Source of the DNA: S015-6 sp964479535 | Lineage (GTDB): Bacteria; Desulfobacterota; DSWW01 | Assembly: GCA_964479535.1 (NCBI GenBank) | Contig: CAYZMM010000004.1 | Coordinates: 124,001 to 188,000 of the forward strand | Direction of reading: 5' to 3' | Length of the DNA stretch: 64,000 nucleotides | Shown here: positions 16,074-24,439 of the stretch, one piece after another | Numbering within the stretch: the first letter of the stretch is position 1 | Layout of the letters: each line of letters starts with the position of its first letter | The notes under the pieces: model-generated | Seen by the model: only the letters and a program-made list of their open reading frames with translations | Databases searched by the model: none | What the model was told of the DNA's origin: nothing | Program-made: the position numbers and the translations under genes

Positions 16074-17843
16074 TCAGCAGGCCGCCGATCCGGCGGATCC
16101 CATGGGAATCGACCCGGCATCATCGAACACCTGGTAGGGCACCGGCTCTCCCGCATCGCGACCCTTCCTGACCATCGGCACCGAGCCTTTATCCGGATCG
16201 TAATAGGTCCAGCGCACCGGAGGGTCGAAGGGTTCCTCCGATTTCGGCTTCTTCAGCTCCTCGACCCGCTGGCCCACGATATTGCAGAAGAGATCGGACA
16301 CCACCCCCTTCTCCTCTTCCGGCTCACCAAAGAGGCGAAGGTACTTCTCCTGCGCCGCCCTGACCTTCTCGCGAACCTTTTCGGTGGGCGCATACACCGC
16401 CATCGCCTCGGTGAGCGGGTAGGTGTTCACGCACCGCTCGGCAAAGAAGGCGGCCTTGTCGTTTCGGAGCAGGGGGCGGGAGGATTTCATGCAGGTTTCG
16501 TAGCCGTTCAGATTGATCTCGAACATGCGGAACAGACCGGGGCCGTTGTTCTCGTAGAGCCTCGTGTGGGCAAGCTCGAAGTAATGCTTCAGGTCGCCCG
16601 GAGCGAAGTGCTTCGCAATGAACGTGGCGTCGTTGCATTGTTGCACGTCCCTGTACGTCATGTTCGGATAGAGCCTTCCGGCCTTCTTCATTCTCTTGTA
16701 CAGGGCCGTGCCGGGACAGGCGGTCAGGAAGGTCATCTGGTAGGCGGACGGCTTCAGGTCGACGAAGTAATCGATATCCGCCCCGATGTTCCCGGGCGTG
16801 TGGAAGTCCCACCCGAGGACCATGGATGCGGTGGCCGCGATTCCGTGTCTTTCCATGGTCTCGAAGGTCGACTTGACATCCATGCAGGCGCGCTTCTCGA
16901 TCTTGTGATCCGAAGTGACGACATCATCGAGGCTGGACTCCACGCCGACCCATATCGAGTCGACGCCGAGTTCCAGCAACTCCTCCATGCTGAACTCGGA
17001 CAGAGAGCGCAGGTCTCCGAAGCAGAAGTAGCTCAGCTTTCGCAGGCCGAACTCCTTGTCTTCTTGTATCAGCTTGCCGAGATCCCTCATGTAGTCGGGA
17101 TTGATCAGGAGATCTTCGTCGAGGAGCAGCGCCACGGAAGCCTGGCCTCCGTTCCGGCGACAGTTGTGCTTCATGGTTTCAAAGGTTTCTTCCGGGCTCA
17201 GGACATAGATCTTCTCTTTCTTGAACATGGCCGAAGTGCAGCAGAACTCGCATCCGTTGGGACAACCGAGGGCCACGAGGATCATGGACATCGATCGGTC
17301 GGCTATGCCGTCCACGCCCGGGTAGCTGTTGGAGCCGCGGGGAAGAAAAAACTGCGTGATCGGCCTGTCGACAGGCTCGTCACCGAGGAGCTTTCGCATG
17401 AACTTCACGCCCTCTTCTTCACAGAGGTAATCGCTCTCTGCCAGAAGGTACTCCGCGTCCCCGCTCTTCTCTCCCGGAGGGGGATCGTAGAGATTCATCA
17501 CGCCGTACCCGCCGAGGATGATCTTTGTCTTCGGGGAGATCTCCCTGGCCATCCGGACCATGCGGGCGACCTTCCCGATGTTGATGGCGATGAGCTGAAA
17601 CCCGAGGTAGTCGTACCCCTTTCGAAGCTCCTCTTCGTAGTCCTCGATGTGCGGGCATTCCAGAACGGTCGTCTTCGCGTTGATGTTTTCGGCGATCAGG
17701 TAGAGGGCAATACAATGGGTATGGGAAGAGAGTGTGAAGGGCCCCTGCCCCCTCTGCAGTCGCGATTCCAGGATGTCCAGCTGGTTCTCGCCCCATTCGA
17801 GGTCGTACGGGCCGTAAGGATTGCATAGAAGGACGCGTTTCAT
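16074..17843 (-). CDS. B12-binding-like radical SAM protein
   Basis: The 589-residue product carries the radical SAM cluster motif CPNGCEFC (C-x3-C-x2-C, about residue 200). It lies after an N-terminal Rossmann-like part resembling a cobalamin-binding domain (YDYLGFQLIAINIGKVARMVRMAREISPKTKIILGGYGVMNL, about 80-125). The usual DxHxxG of B12 ligands is not evident, so cofactor use is uncertain. The C-terminal 200 residues contain further Cys (NLNGYETCMKSS, ERCVNTY) and end SAAC. The chosen ATG at 17843 has AGGAGGTGACTGCC before it; an in-frame upstream ATG at 17885 lies on the operator. It is the first gene of an operon with TetR and acyl-CoA dehydrogenase genes, suggesting modification of a lipid or acyl substrate. 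Confidence 0.85.
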   Translation of the reverse strand: MKRVLLCNPYGPYDLEWGENQLDILESRLQRGQGPFTLSSHTHCIALYLIAENINAKTTVLECPHIEDYEEELRKGYDYLGFQLIAINIGKVARMVRMAREISPKTKIILGGYGVMNLYDPPPGEKSGDAEYLLAESDYLCEEEGVKFMRKLLGDEPVDRPITQFFLPRGSNSYPGVDGIADRSMSMILVALGCPNGCEFCCTSAMFKKEKIYVLSPEETFETMKHNCRRNGGQASVALLLDEDLLINPDYMRDLGKLIQEDKEFGLRKLSYFCFGDLRSLSEFSMEELLELGVDSIWVGVESSLDDVVTSDHKIEKRACMDVKSTFETMERHGIAATASMVLGWDFHTPGNIGADIDYFVDLKPSAYQMTFLTACPGTALYKRMKKAGRLYPNMTYRDVQQCNDATFIAKHFAPGDLKHYFELAHTRLYENNGPGLFRMFEINLNGYETCMKSSRPLLRNDKAAFFAERCVNTYPLTEAMAVYAPTEKVREKVRAAQEKYLRLFGEPEEEKGVVSDLFCNIVGQRVEELKKPKSEEPFDPPVRWTYYDPDKGSVPMVRKGRDAGEPVPYQVFDDAGSIPMGSAGSAAC

Positions 17844-17884
17844 GGCAGTCACCTCCTTTTCTCGGATGGACCGGTCCGGGCTCA

Positions 17885-17932
17885 CTGACTGATCTGTTAG
17901 TCAGCTTAAGGCAGGACGCTGAGATGTGTCAA
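17885..17932 (-). promoter_or_regulatory. promoter with TetR-type operator for the radical SAM operon
   Basis: Read on the minus strand, TTGACA (17927-17932) and TTAAGC (17904-17909) are 17 bases apart. Immediately downstream is the palindrome TGACTAACAGATCAGTCA (17886-17903 on the plus strand), with TGACT half-sites as in several TetR-family operators. A repressor bound there would cover the start region. The likely binder is the TetR protein encoded second in the operon. Confidence 0.65.
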
Positions 17933-17951
17933 GAAAAAAAGGAGGGCTGCT

Positions 17952-18347
17952 CTAATACTCCATGGCGTCCCGTGCCGTCTCCTCGGCCGCTTCCTTTGCG
18001 TCCTTCGCGGCTTCCTCGCCCTTGGCAGCCAAATCGCCGACCGCGGCCTGTGCGCTCTTCACGGCCTCCTGCACACGCTCGTTGGCAGGGTGATTCTCCA
18101 GAGCATCGAGGCAGACCGGAAGGGCGTCCTCGAACTTGGCCTGGCTGACCAGGTCCAGACAGCGTGCGACCTCCGGGGCCTCTTCGGTCTTGGCCGCTTC
18201 CTCTGTCATCGCCTCTTCTTTTGATCCCACCGCCGCCTTCTCCGCGGCGGCCTTCTCCGCCTCTTGCGGTGCACTCTGATCCGCCTGTTGCGTGCACCCT
18301 CCGAGCATCAGAACAAGAACCATCGTCGTGGTGAGCACTGCTTTCAT
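17952..18347 (-). CDS. Ala/Glu-rich lipoprotein
   Basis: This 131-residue protein has a lipoprotein signal with lipobox LMLGGC (Cys about residue 18). The mature part is dominated by Ala, Glu and Lys (EKAAAEKAAVGSKEEAMTEEAAKTEEA). It includes a helical pair resembling a single TPR-like repeat (ARCLDLVSQAKFEDALPVCLDALENHPANERVQEAVKSA). The frame is open to 18497, but the ATG at 18347 has AAGGAGGCAGACC before it and gives a proper signal peptide. Function unknown. It lies downstream of the methyltransferase gene on the same strand, about 150 bases away, so it may have its own promoter. Confidence 0.75.
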   Translation of the reverse strand: MKAVLTTTMVLVLMLGGCTQQADQSAPQEAEKAAAEKAAVGSKEEAMTEEAAKTEEAPEVARCLDLVSQAKFEDALPVCLDALENHPANERVQEAVKSAQAAVGDLAAKGEEAAKDAKEAAEETARDAMEY

Positions 18348-18493
18348 GGTCTGCCTCCTTCTTGAAAGACGTTGCCCGATACGAAACCCCGTCACACCGG
18401 CGCGGGGCTGCAGGATCTTGACGCAGGGCAGGAGCCGGGCCGGCACTACGAGTCTTACAACCCACCTTCTCGAGAAGTCAAGAAGAATCCGGC

Positions 18494-19276
18494 TCATACC
18501 CGCACCGCCGTTACGATCACGCGCTGGGTCATGAAGCCGTAGTCTCCCGGGTTCTCGTGGGAGGAGAAGTCGCGCTTGAACGCGATCCGGCCGAACCCGG
18601 CCCGCTCGAGCAGGCCCGCGAGTTCGTCTTCCCGGTAGAGGCGCTCACAATAGGTTCCTTCCCGCAGCAGGCCTCTTGCCCCGGAGACGACCGTTTCGCG
18701 GACCCGGATCAGGTTTCCGGCCAGCTCACGTTCCCGTTTGACCGTGATGTCTTCGTTCGCATTGTGGAAGGACAGGGGTCGGAACTGCTTCTTCACGTAG
18801 TTCGAGTCGATGAGATCGAGGAGGAGCGTGCCCCCCGCACGGCAGAGCCGTCGGGCCTCACAGAGGATCCGAAGGTTGTCCCGGTCGTCCGGAAAGTAGC
18901 CGAACGAGTTGGCCAGGACGATTACGAAGTCGAACCGCTCTCCTGCGAGTCCGGTCCGGCGGGCGTCCGCCTGGACGAAAGAGACGGGCAATTCCTGCTC
19001 GCAGGCCCGGGCCCTGCCGAGCTGCACGAGGTAGTCGGAGTAGTCCAGCACCGTTGCGGCCCGGTAGCCTCTCCGTGCAAGCTCCAGGCTGTGCCGGCCG
19101 TGACCGCCGCAGAGGTCCAGGATGCGGTCGGCTCTTCCGATCGGCAGGTGGGCTTCGAGAAAATCGACCTCCCGGCGGGTGAGCTCTTCGTTGCAGACGC
19201 TCCGGGCATCGGTGATCAGATACACCTCGTCGAAGAGGGTCTGCCACCAGAGGGGGTCTACGGGTATCGCACCCAT
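18494..19276 (-). CDS. SAM-dependent class I methyltransferase
   Basis: The 260-residue enzyme has the SAM-binding motif I ILDLCGGHGRHSLELARRGY at about residues 52-71, motif II-like DFVIVLANSFGYF, and GTLLLDLID. The N-terminus (PLWWQTLFDEVYLITDA) resembles the group of methyltransferases often annotated UbiE/Met10-like but with unknown acceptor. It starts 15 bases after the ATP-grasp-like gene, so the two form an operon. The acceptor could be the product of that enzyme. The final residues (YGFMTQRVIVTAVRV) are normal, with no sign of truncation. Confidence 0.88.
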   Translation of the reverse strand: MGAIPVDPLWWQTLFDEVYLITDARSVCNEELTRREVDFLEAHLPIGRADRILDLCGGHGRHSLELARRGYRAATVLDYSDYLVQLGRARACEQELPVSFVQADARRTGLAGERFDFVIVLANSFGYFPDDRDNLRILCEARRLCRAGGTLLLDLIDSNYVKKQFRPLSFHNANEDITVKRERELAGNLIRVRETVVSGARGLLREGTYCERLYREDELAGLLERAGFGRIAFKRDFSSHENPGDYGFMTQRVIVTAVRV

Positions 19277-19291
19277 AGTCTCACCGGTTTC

Positions 19292-20677
19292 TTACGCCGT
19301 CTGCGCCCCGAATCCGAACAGCCCGTCCGAGGCGATCAGGGCAGGTTTCCCCTGCCAGGGCTGGAGACGGAAGATCTCCCGGGCTTCCTCCTTCTCATCG
19401 AGCATGTCGACGATCTCGCCCCTTCGCCACGCCTCTTCCAGAACCTGGCAATCTTCCCAGAGGTTCCGGCTGTAATGCTGGAGCGCGTCGAGCTGCTCCG
19501 GCGTCACCAGCCGGGGCCGCAGGGCGGTCATGATCGGGCCGAGCAGGTACGTGAGCCCGTGCTCCACCGCCATCCGGTTCGTCCATTCCCGGATCTCGCC
19601 GACGGTTGCGGTCCCCAGGTTGTAAACCGCCTCATTGATGCGGCGGGTCGCCGCCCCCACGGGTACGGGGCTCCGCAGCACGGCGATGGCCTGAACCCCT
19701 CCGCCCGAGCCCACATTGGTCGGAACGTTCCCGAAGCGGCCCACGAACCCGATCAGCCCCTCGTCCGTGATGAAGCAGCGGAAGTCCGTCTGCCATTCCC
19801 TCAGGGTGAGTTCACCGGAATCGCGGTCGAGCCAGGGCTGCTCTTCCGTCCACAGCCCCAGGGGAATGAACTCCTGGACGATGTAGTCTCCTTCCCTGAG
19901 CGCCTTTTCCACATCCATGTTCCAATCGTCCCGGAGAGGCCCCACGAAGACGCCGTGGCCGGAATAGCCGTGAGCCGGTTTCAGCACCACCGTGTCCTGG
20001 TTCTGCCAGGTCCACTCGACGAGATCCCGGATCGGAGACCCGTCCGGCCCGGTGGTCTCCCGGGGAAAGAACCTCCGGGTCCAGGGGGTCCTCTCCACCG
20101 TGGTCCGGGACAGGCGTTCCCTGTAGGGGCCGGTGACCACCTCGAAGATCCCCTTCGGGTTGATCGACTCCATGCCCCTCGGGTTGACCAGGATCCCCTG
20201 CCGGATCGCCTCGAGGAGGCCGGAGCAGTCCTTGTCCCTGTGGATGTTGAGCAGGGTGTCGGTGTTGAAGTCCATGAAGATGAGGGTGGCCTCTTCGCCC
20301 TTGTGGCAAACCCTTCCCTGCGACACCTCGACCTGGTGGGGCGCGCAGAGAGCCGCCCTGACCCCGGCCGTTGCATGGAGGGCCTTTGCCAGATTCTGGT
20401 TCTCCACGACCGCGTCGAGCGTGTCCTCCTCCGCCACCACCAGGATGAAGGCCTCGTCGGACCCGTGTCGTGCACGCTGCGCCCGCAGGAGCATCTCGAC
20501 GAAGCCGGGCAGGGGGTTCAGGAGGGGGTGATCGAAGTCCAGCTCCAGGTCGATTCCGGAAAGGGCCCGCACCCTTTCCCAGCACGCCTTTCCGATCTCC
20601 TGGGTCATGCGCTGGTAGTCCCATCCACCGGGACTTCCGAGGTTCCACTCGGAGTGAACGCCGTTGAAGGCCTCCAT
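19292..20677 (-). CDS. ATP-grasp-like protein of unknown substrate
   Basis: The 461-residue protein contains a region with ATP-grasp character near residues 240-340: DTVVLKPAHGYSGHGVFVGP (glycine-rich lid), GDYIVQEFIPLGLW (adenine-binding E-F-I-P) and an acidic stretch SGELTLREWQTDFRCFI. ATP-grasp enzymes ligate a carboxylate to an amine or thiol via an acyl-phosphate. The N-terminal 200 residues include EAFILVVAEEDTLDAVVENQNLAKAL and LNIHRDKDCSGLLEAI, with no named domain; the arrangement recalls the circularly permuted type 2 group. The ATG at 20677 follows CCAGGAGGTGAGA. It precedes the methyltransferase gene and follows the DUF885 gene. A small-molecule or peptide modification pathway is possible but unproven. 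Confidence 0.6.
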   Translation of the reverse strand: MEAFNGVHSEWNLGSPGGWDYQRMTQEIGKACWERVRALSGIDLELDFDHPLLNPLPGFVEMLLRAQRARHGSDEAFILVVAEEDTLDAVVENQNLAKALHATAGVRAALCAPHQVEVSQGRVCHKGEEATLIFMDFNTDTLLNIHRDKDCSGLLEAIRQGILVNPRGMESINPKGIFEVVTGPYRERLSRTTVERTPWTRRFFPRETTGPDGSPIRDLVEWTWQNQDTVVLKPAHGYSGHGVFVGPLRDDWNMDVEKALREGDYIVQEFIPLGLWTEEQPWLDRDSGELTLREWQTDFRCFITDEGLIGFVGRFGNVPTNVGSGGGVQAIAVLRSPVPVGAATRRINEAVYNLGTATVGEIREWTNRMAVEHGLTYLLGPIMTALRPRLVTPEQLDALQHYSRNLWEDCQVLEEAWRRGEIVDMLDEKEEAREIFRLQPWQGKPALIASDGLFGFGAQTA

Positions 20678-20763
20678 TCTCACCTCCTGGCAGCCACGTT
20701 TTCGCCGGACTGCCGTCAACGATTCAGCACCACACCCCACCGAAGGGACATGAAGAGCCTCCA

Positions 20764-22416
20764 TCATCCGTTTCCGTAGGCGGATGCGTCAAGGGACCGG
20801 TCCAGGCGTTCGAACGGAGCCTGTCCCGACCCGAGAACCACATGGTGAAATTCCTTCAGGGACAGGGGCGGAACGTAACGGCGGCGCAATTCCAGGAAGC
20901 CTTGCTTGCCGAGCGTGTAGCACAGCTGATATCCCGGGGTCAACGTGATCCGCCTGACCTGCTTCTTCGCGTCGCTCGGGGCGTATCCGAGTGCCTCGAG
21001 CCTGGCGGCGCCCTGCTCGAGGGAGATGGACCCCGCGTGGAGCTCCAGGTCCAGCCTGCCGCGAACCGCTCTCCACAGCTCGCGTTTTATCCGAATGAGG
21101 CGCTGCCTCGAATCCGGATCGTATCCAAGATCGTCGACCAGCTGCTCCGCATAGCACGCCCACCCCTCGTAGAACAGGGCCGACTCGATCCTTCGCCGGA
21201 TCGGATCGGGCTGGCGCAGCCGGACCCAGTCGAGCAGGTGATGTCCGGGATAGGTTTCGTGGGCCGAAAGGTAACGGTATTCCCGGTGCACCGACGCGAT
21301 CCGTCTGCGTCCCGGATCCGAAGTCCCCTCGTCGCCGGAGACCTGAACGAAGAAGCAGCCCGGTTGCATGCGGTCTTCCAGAGACGGGGGGGCGCTGTAG
21401 GATGCGGTCGCGCGAATCGGCTGCAGGTAGGAGGGAGTGGGCGCGATCCGAACCGAGCCCTCCTCGGGCATGGGAAGGACCCCTTCCCTGCCGAAGAAGG
21501 CCTCGAGCCTTTTCACCTCGTCTCTGTAAAGGGAAACCGTGTCACGGTAGGCCTTCCGGGGCAGGCCCGTGTCCGCATAGATCCCCTCCCACCCCTTGTT
21601 CGGGTCGATCGTGCGTGCCAGTTGCTGCAGGGCGTGCTCTTTTTCCGAGGCCTCCTGCACCAGGATGTGCAGGGCTTCCTCGATGCTGCCCTTCCAACCG
21701 TATCCCGCCGAAAGGATTTCCTGAAACAGACCCGTGCCGGGCGTGAAACCGACCGGACCTTCAAGCTCCCGAAGAAACGCCTGGAAACCCTCCACGGCCT
21801 CGAAGGCGGTCCGCTCAGCCCTTCCGAGCTCGTCTCCTGACAACCCCGGCTCCTTGGCCCGTTCGGCCGCGGCCCGCGAGAGGAAATCCCGGCAGGTGTC
21901 CGCCATCTCCAGGGCCGCCTCCCGGGCCGGCTGCGGAACCTCCTCGAGCTGGCCGGATCCCCACGCGAGGAGGCGGGGGATCGCACCGAGCCGTGCACGG
22001 TAGAGGGCGCTCCTCTCTTCCTCGCTTTCGCAGGGCCGGCTCAAGGCCTGATCGAGGCCGATGAAGGCGACCTTGAGGTACAAGCCGGGATCCCTCCTCC
22101 ACAACCCGAGGGTCTCCCCGTGAACCAGGAAGGCATCCATGCTCTGAGCCAGGAGGCCCACGAGACAGGGATCCTCTTGCGGAGCGAATTCCTGCAAGCC
22201 CGCTTTCCATGATTTGACCCGGGTGAAGGCCTCTTCCAGGAACGCCTGTTCCAGGCAATCCGTTTCGGTCGCGTGAAGCCGGGCCGACTCGACACGCGGC
22301 AGGAAGTGAAACTCGTCGCTGAGACAGCAGACCGGCAGGAAACGGGCCAGGAAAGAGAAGTACTCCTCCGAAAGGCTAAGCAATCTTGCGGACGGCGTCG
22401 GCGCGGGCTTGTCCAT
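20764..22416 (-). CDS. DUF885-family metallopeptidase-like protein
   Basis: The 550-residue protein belongs to the DUF885 family. Its central signature HETYPGHH (about residue 390) fits a zinc-binding HExxxGHH, followed some 35 residues later by LFYEGWACYAEQ, whose Glu would be the third ligand as in gluzincins. The flanking helices (SALYRARLGAIPRLLAWGSGQLEE; LTPGYQLCYTLGKQGFLELRRRY) are typical. No signal peptide is seen, so it is probably cytosolic. Peptidase activity is inferred from the motif. It is upstream of the ATP-grasp-like and methyltransferase genes with an 86-base gap. Confidence 0.87.
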   Translation of the reverse strand: MDKPAPTPSARLLSLSEEYFSFLARFLPVCCLSDEFHFLPRVESARLHATETDCLEQAFLEEAFTRVKSWKAGLQEFAPQEDPCLVGLLAQSMDAFLVHGETLGLWRRDPGLYLKVAFIGLDQALSRPCESEEERSALYRARLGAIPRLLAWGSGQLEEVPQPAREAALEMADTCRDFLSRAAAERAKEPGLSGDELGRAERTAFEAVEGFQAFLRELEGPVGFTPGTGLFQEILSAGYGWKGSIEEALHILVQEASEKEHALQQLARTIDPNKGWEGIYADTGLPRKAYRDTVSLYRDEVKRLEAFFGREGVLPMPEEGSVRIAPTPSYLQPIRATASYSAPPSLEDRMQPGCFFVQVSGDEGTSDPGRRRIASVHREYRYLSAHETYPGHHLLDWVRLRQPDPIRRRIESALFYEGWACYAEQLVDDLGYDPDSRQRLIRIKRELWRAVRGRLDLELHAGSISLEQGAARLEALGYAPSDAKKQVRRITLTPGYQLCYTLGKQGFLELRRRYVPPLSLKEFHHVVLGSGQAPFERLDRSLDASAYGNG

Positions 22417-22548
22417 GCCCAGAAAACCTAGTCGAGCGTTCCGGCAAATGCAAGCAGAGACAACGGCTTGACACGTTTTCTGGAATCATCGGACACTTGT
22501 CGCCCATCTTAAACAGGAAATGCTCCACACCGAAAGGAGGAGGATCGG

Positions 22549-23034
22549 ATGAGCGCGAAACAGTGGGACAAGCCGCCGGAGATGCAGATCGATCCGACCA
22601 AGAACTACAAGGCGGTGATCGAGACGAGCAAGGGAAATATCGAGCTCGAGCTCTACCCGCAGCAGGCACCGAAGACGGTCAACAACTTCGTCTTCCTGGC
22701 CCAGCAGGGATTCTACGACGGCGTGCCCTTTCACCGTGTGATCAGCGATTTCATGGTCCAGGGCGGCGACCCGACCGGATCGGGGCGGGGCGGCCCGGGC
22801 TACCGGTTCGAGGACGAGGTCAAGGACAACGCCCTGACCCACGAGGCGAAGGTGATCTCCATGGCGAACGCCGGCCCGAACACGAACGGCAGCCAGTTCT
22901 TCATCACCCATTCGCCGCAGCCCCATCTGAACGGCAAGCACACCGTCTTCGGAAAGGTCGTGGACGGCAGCGACGTGGTGGACGCCATCCAGCAGGGCGA
23001 CACCATGGTGAGCGTGACGGCCATAGAGATCTAG
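22549..23034 (+). CDS. cyclophilin-type peptidyl-prolyl isomerase
   Basis: This 161-residue cytosolic cyclophilin catalyses cis-trans isomerisation of Xaa-Pro bonds. All core motifs are present: the catalytic Arg in FHRVISDFMVQGGDPTGSGRGGPGY (about residues 63-87), ANAGPNTNGSQFFITHSPQPHLNGKHTVFGKV and the DVVDAIQQGD end. It lacks a signal peptide and has a short N-terminal extension (MSAKQWDKPPEMQIDP). The start follows AAAGGAGGAGGATCGG. It is 14 bases before the TM2 protein gene. Confidence 0.96.
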   Translation: MSAKQWDKPPEMQIDPTKNYKAVIETSKGNIELELYPQQAPKTVNNFVFLAQQGFYDGVPFHRVISDFMVQGGDPTGSGRGGPGYRFEDEVKDNALTHEAKVISMANAGPNTNGSQFFITHSPQPHLNGKHTVFGKVVDGSDVVDAIQQGDTMVSVTAIEI

Positions 23035-23048
23035 GCCAGGAGGGGTCC

Positions 23049-23447
23049 ATGGAGAGTTCAAACGATACGCACCTGAAGTCGATGGGCTACATCCTCTGGC
23101 TTTTCGGTTTCACCGGCTCCCACCGCTTCTACTATGGAAAGCCGGTCACGGGAACGATCTGGTTCTTCACATTGGGCCTCCTTTTCGTGGGCTGGCTCAT
23201 CGACCTCTTTCTGATCCCCTCCATGGACCGCAAGGCGGACCTCAGATTCCGATCGGGCCGCATCAACTACTCCGTTGCCTGGATCCTGCTCACCTTCCTG
23301 GGGTTGTTCGGGGTCCACCGATTCTACATGGGCAAGTGGATCACCGGCCTCATCTATCTGCTGACGGGCGGCCTCTTTTTCCTCGGCTACCTGTGGGACT
23401 ACTGGACCCTGAACGACCAGATCACGGAAATCAATGAATCCCGGTAG
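23049..23447 (+). CDS. double TM2-domain membrane protein
   Basis: The 132-residue protein consists of two consecutive TM2 units. Unit one is ILWLFGFTGSHRFYYGKPVTG with a following helix and DLFLIPSMD; unit two is ILLTFLGLFGVHRFYMGKWITG with a following helix and DYWTLNDQ. Each unit has two membrane segments and the hallmark HRFYxGK turn. Function of stand-alone TM2 proteins is unknown. The ATG at 23049 follows CCAGGAGGGGTCC and lies just after the cyclophilin gene, so the two are cotranscribed. Confidence 0.85.
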   Translation: MESSNDTHLKSMGYILWLFGFTGSHRFYYGKPVTGTIWFFTLGLLFVGWLIDLFLIPSMDRKADLRFRSGRINYSVAWILLTFLGLFGVHRFYMGKWITGLIYLLTGGLFFLGYLWDYWTLNDQITEINESR

Positions 23448-23514
23448 TCCCCGGCTCGCGCGAAACGGATCGGCCCGCACCGCGTAAGCGCGGCATCTTC
23501 GTGCACCCTCGTTG

Positions 23515-23567
23515 AAATTGGGGACAGCCACTCATTTCCTGGCGAAATGAGTGGCTGTCCCCAATTT
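23515..23567. repeat. perfect REP-like palindrome, GGGGACAGCCAC type
   Basis: Two perfectly complementary 23-base arms (23515-23537 and 23545-23567) containing GGGGACAGCCACTCATTT enclose a 7-base loop CCTGGCG. A relative with a longer loop occurs at 35978-36055. Palindromes of this sequence are known to me from sites near REP-associated tyrosine transposases; no such gene is in the window. It follows the TM2 gene by 67 bases and may double as its terminator. Confidence 0.8.
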
Positions 23568-23685
23568 ACGGCGCGCCAATTTACGGCGCTCTATAATCGT
23601 CGGCAGTTCGGTGGATGTCCCCGAGTCGTGCGGTGCCTGTCCTCGAACTCATAATCCGAAACGAACACTTTTCCCCAAAAAAGGC

Positions 23686-23738
23686 TTGACATGTCACCTT
23701 TCGGTGACTATTATGATTCTTGGTCACCCACTGGTGAC
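23686..23738 (+). promoter_or_regulatory. TetR-gene promoter with two GTCACC-N4-GGTGAC operators
   Basis: TTGACA (23686-23691) and TATTAT (23709-23714) are 17 bases apart. The palindrome GTCACCTTTCGGTGAC (23693-23708) fills the spacer, and a second copy, GTCACCCACTGGTGAC (23723-23738), lies at the expected start point, 18 bases before the TetR ATG. This is a textbook layout for autorepression. Confidence 0.85.
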
Positions 23739-23756
23739 ATTAGAGGAGAAACCGGC

Positions 23757-24380
23757 ATGAGGCGAAACAGGGAAGAAACCAAAGAAAGAATCGTCGAAGC
23801 GGTCGGAAGGCTCCTCGCCCGGGGGGGATTCCGTACCCTGGGTGTAAACGCTGTCGCCAGAGAGGCGGGCGTCGACAAGGTGCTGATCTATCGGTATTTC
23901 GGAGGCATGCCCGAGCTGCTGCGAGCCTTCGGTGAGTCGGGGGATTTCTGGCCCACCTTTGACGAGCTCACCGGAGGCGACCCGGATGGGCTTCGTAAGA
24001 GGCCGGTGCCTCAAGCGGCCGCCACGGTGCTTCACAACTTCGCCCGGGCGCTCAGGTCCCGGCCCCTGACACAGGAAATCCTGGCATGGGAAACGGTCGA
24101 ACGGAATGAGCTCACGGAAGTGCTCGAGACGGTAAGGGAGGATGCGGCAATGCGCCTTCTCTCCGAGATTGCCCCTTCAACCGAAGGGGTTTCCGTGGAC
24201 CTTGCCGCGATCACGGCCCTGCTCGGAGCGGCCATCATGTATCTCGTCGTTCGCGGCCGGCATGTAAGTCTGTTCAACTCGGTGGAAATCGGCAGCAGCG
24301 AGGGGTGGCGACGGCTGCATGAAGCGATCACCACAATCTGTGAGACCAGCCTGAAACCGGATTCGCCCACAGAGCGATAG
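23757..24380 (+). CDS. TetR-family regulator of the nitroreductase-like gene
   Basis: The 207-residue regulator has a helix-turn-helix at residues 5-52 (RIVEAVGRLLARGGFRTLGVNAVAREAGVDKVLIYRYFGGMPELLRAF) and a helical ligand-binding C-terminal half. The ATG at 23757 (after GAGGAGAAACCGGC) is preferred to one at 23691 that lies in the promoter. Three identical-architecture palindromes, two in its own promoter and one before the downstream oxidoreductase gene, make it the obvious repressor of both. The inducer is unknown; a nitroaromatic or quinone-like toxicant would fit the target. Confidence 0.93.
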   Translation: MRRNREETKERIVEAVGRLLARGGFRTLGVNAVAREAGVDKVLIYRYFGGMPELLRAFGESGDFWPTFDELTGGDPDGLRKRPVPQAAATVLHNFARALRSRPLTQEILAWETVERNELTEVLETVREDAAMRLLSEIAPSTEGVSVDLAAITALLGAAIMYLVVRGRHVSLFNSVEIGSSEGWRRLHEAITTICETSLKPDSPTER

Positions 24381-24404
24381 GAAGCAACTTTTTTTGGCCA
24401 CAAT

Positions 24405-24420
24405 GTCACCAAAAGGTGAC
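24405..24420 (+). promoter_or_regulatory. third GTCACC-N4-GGTGAC operator
   Basis: A perfect palindrome GTCACCAAAAGGTGAC sits 20 bases before the ATG of the Tat-exported nitroreductase-like gene. Its half-sites and 4-base spacing equal those of the two operators in the TetR promoter, so the same repressor should bind. Confidence 0.8.
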
Positions 24421-24439
24421 AAAAGGGGAGGAGAAGATC

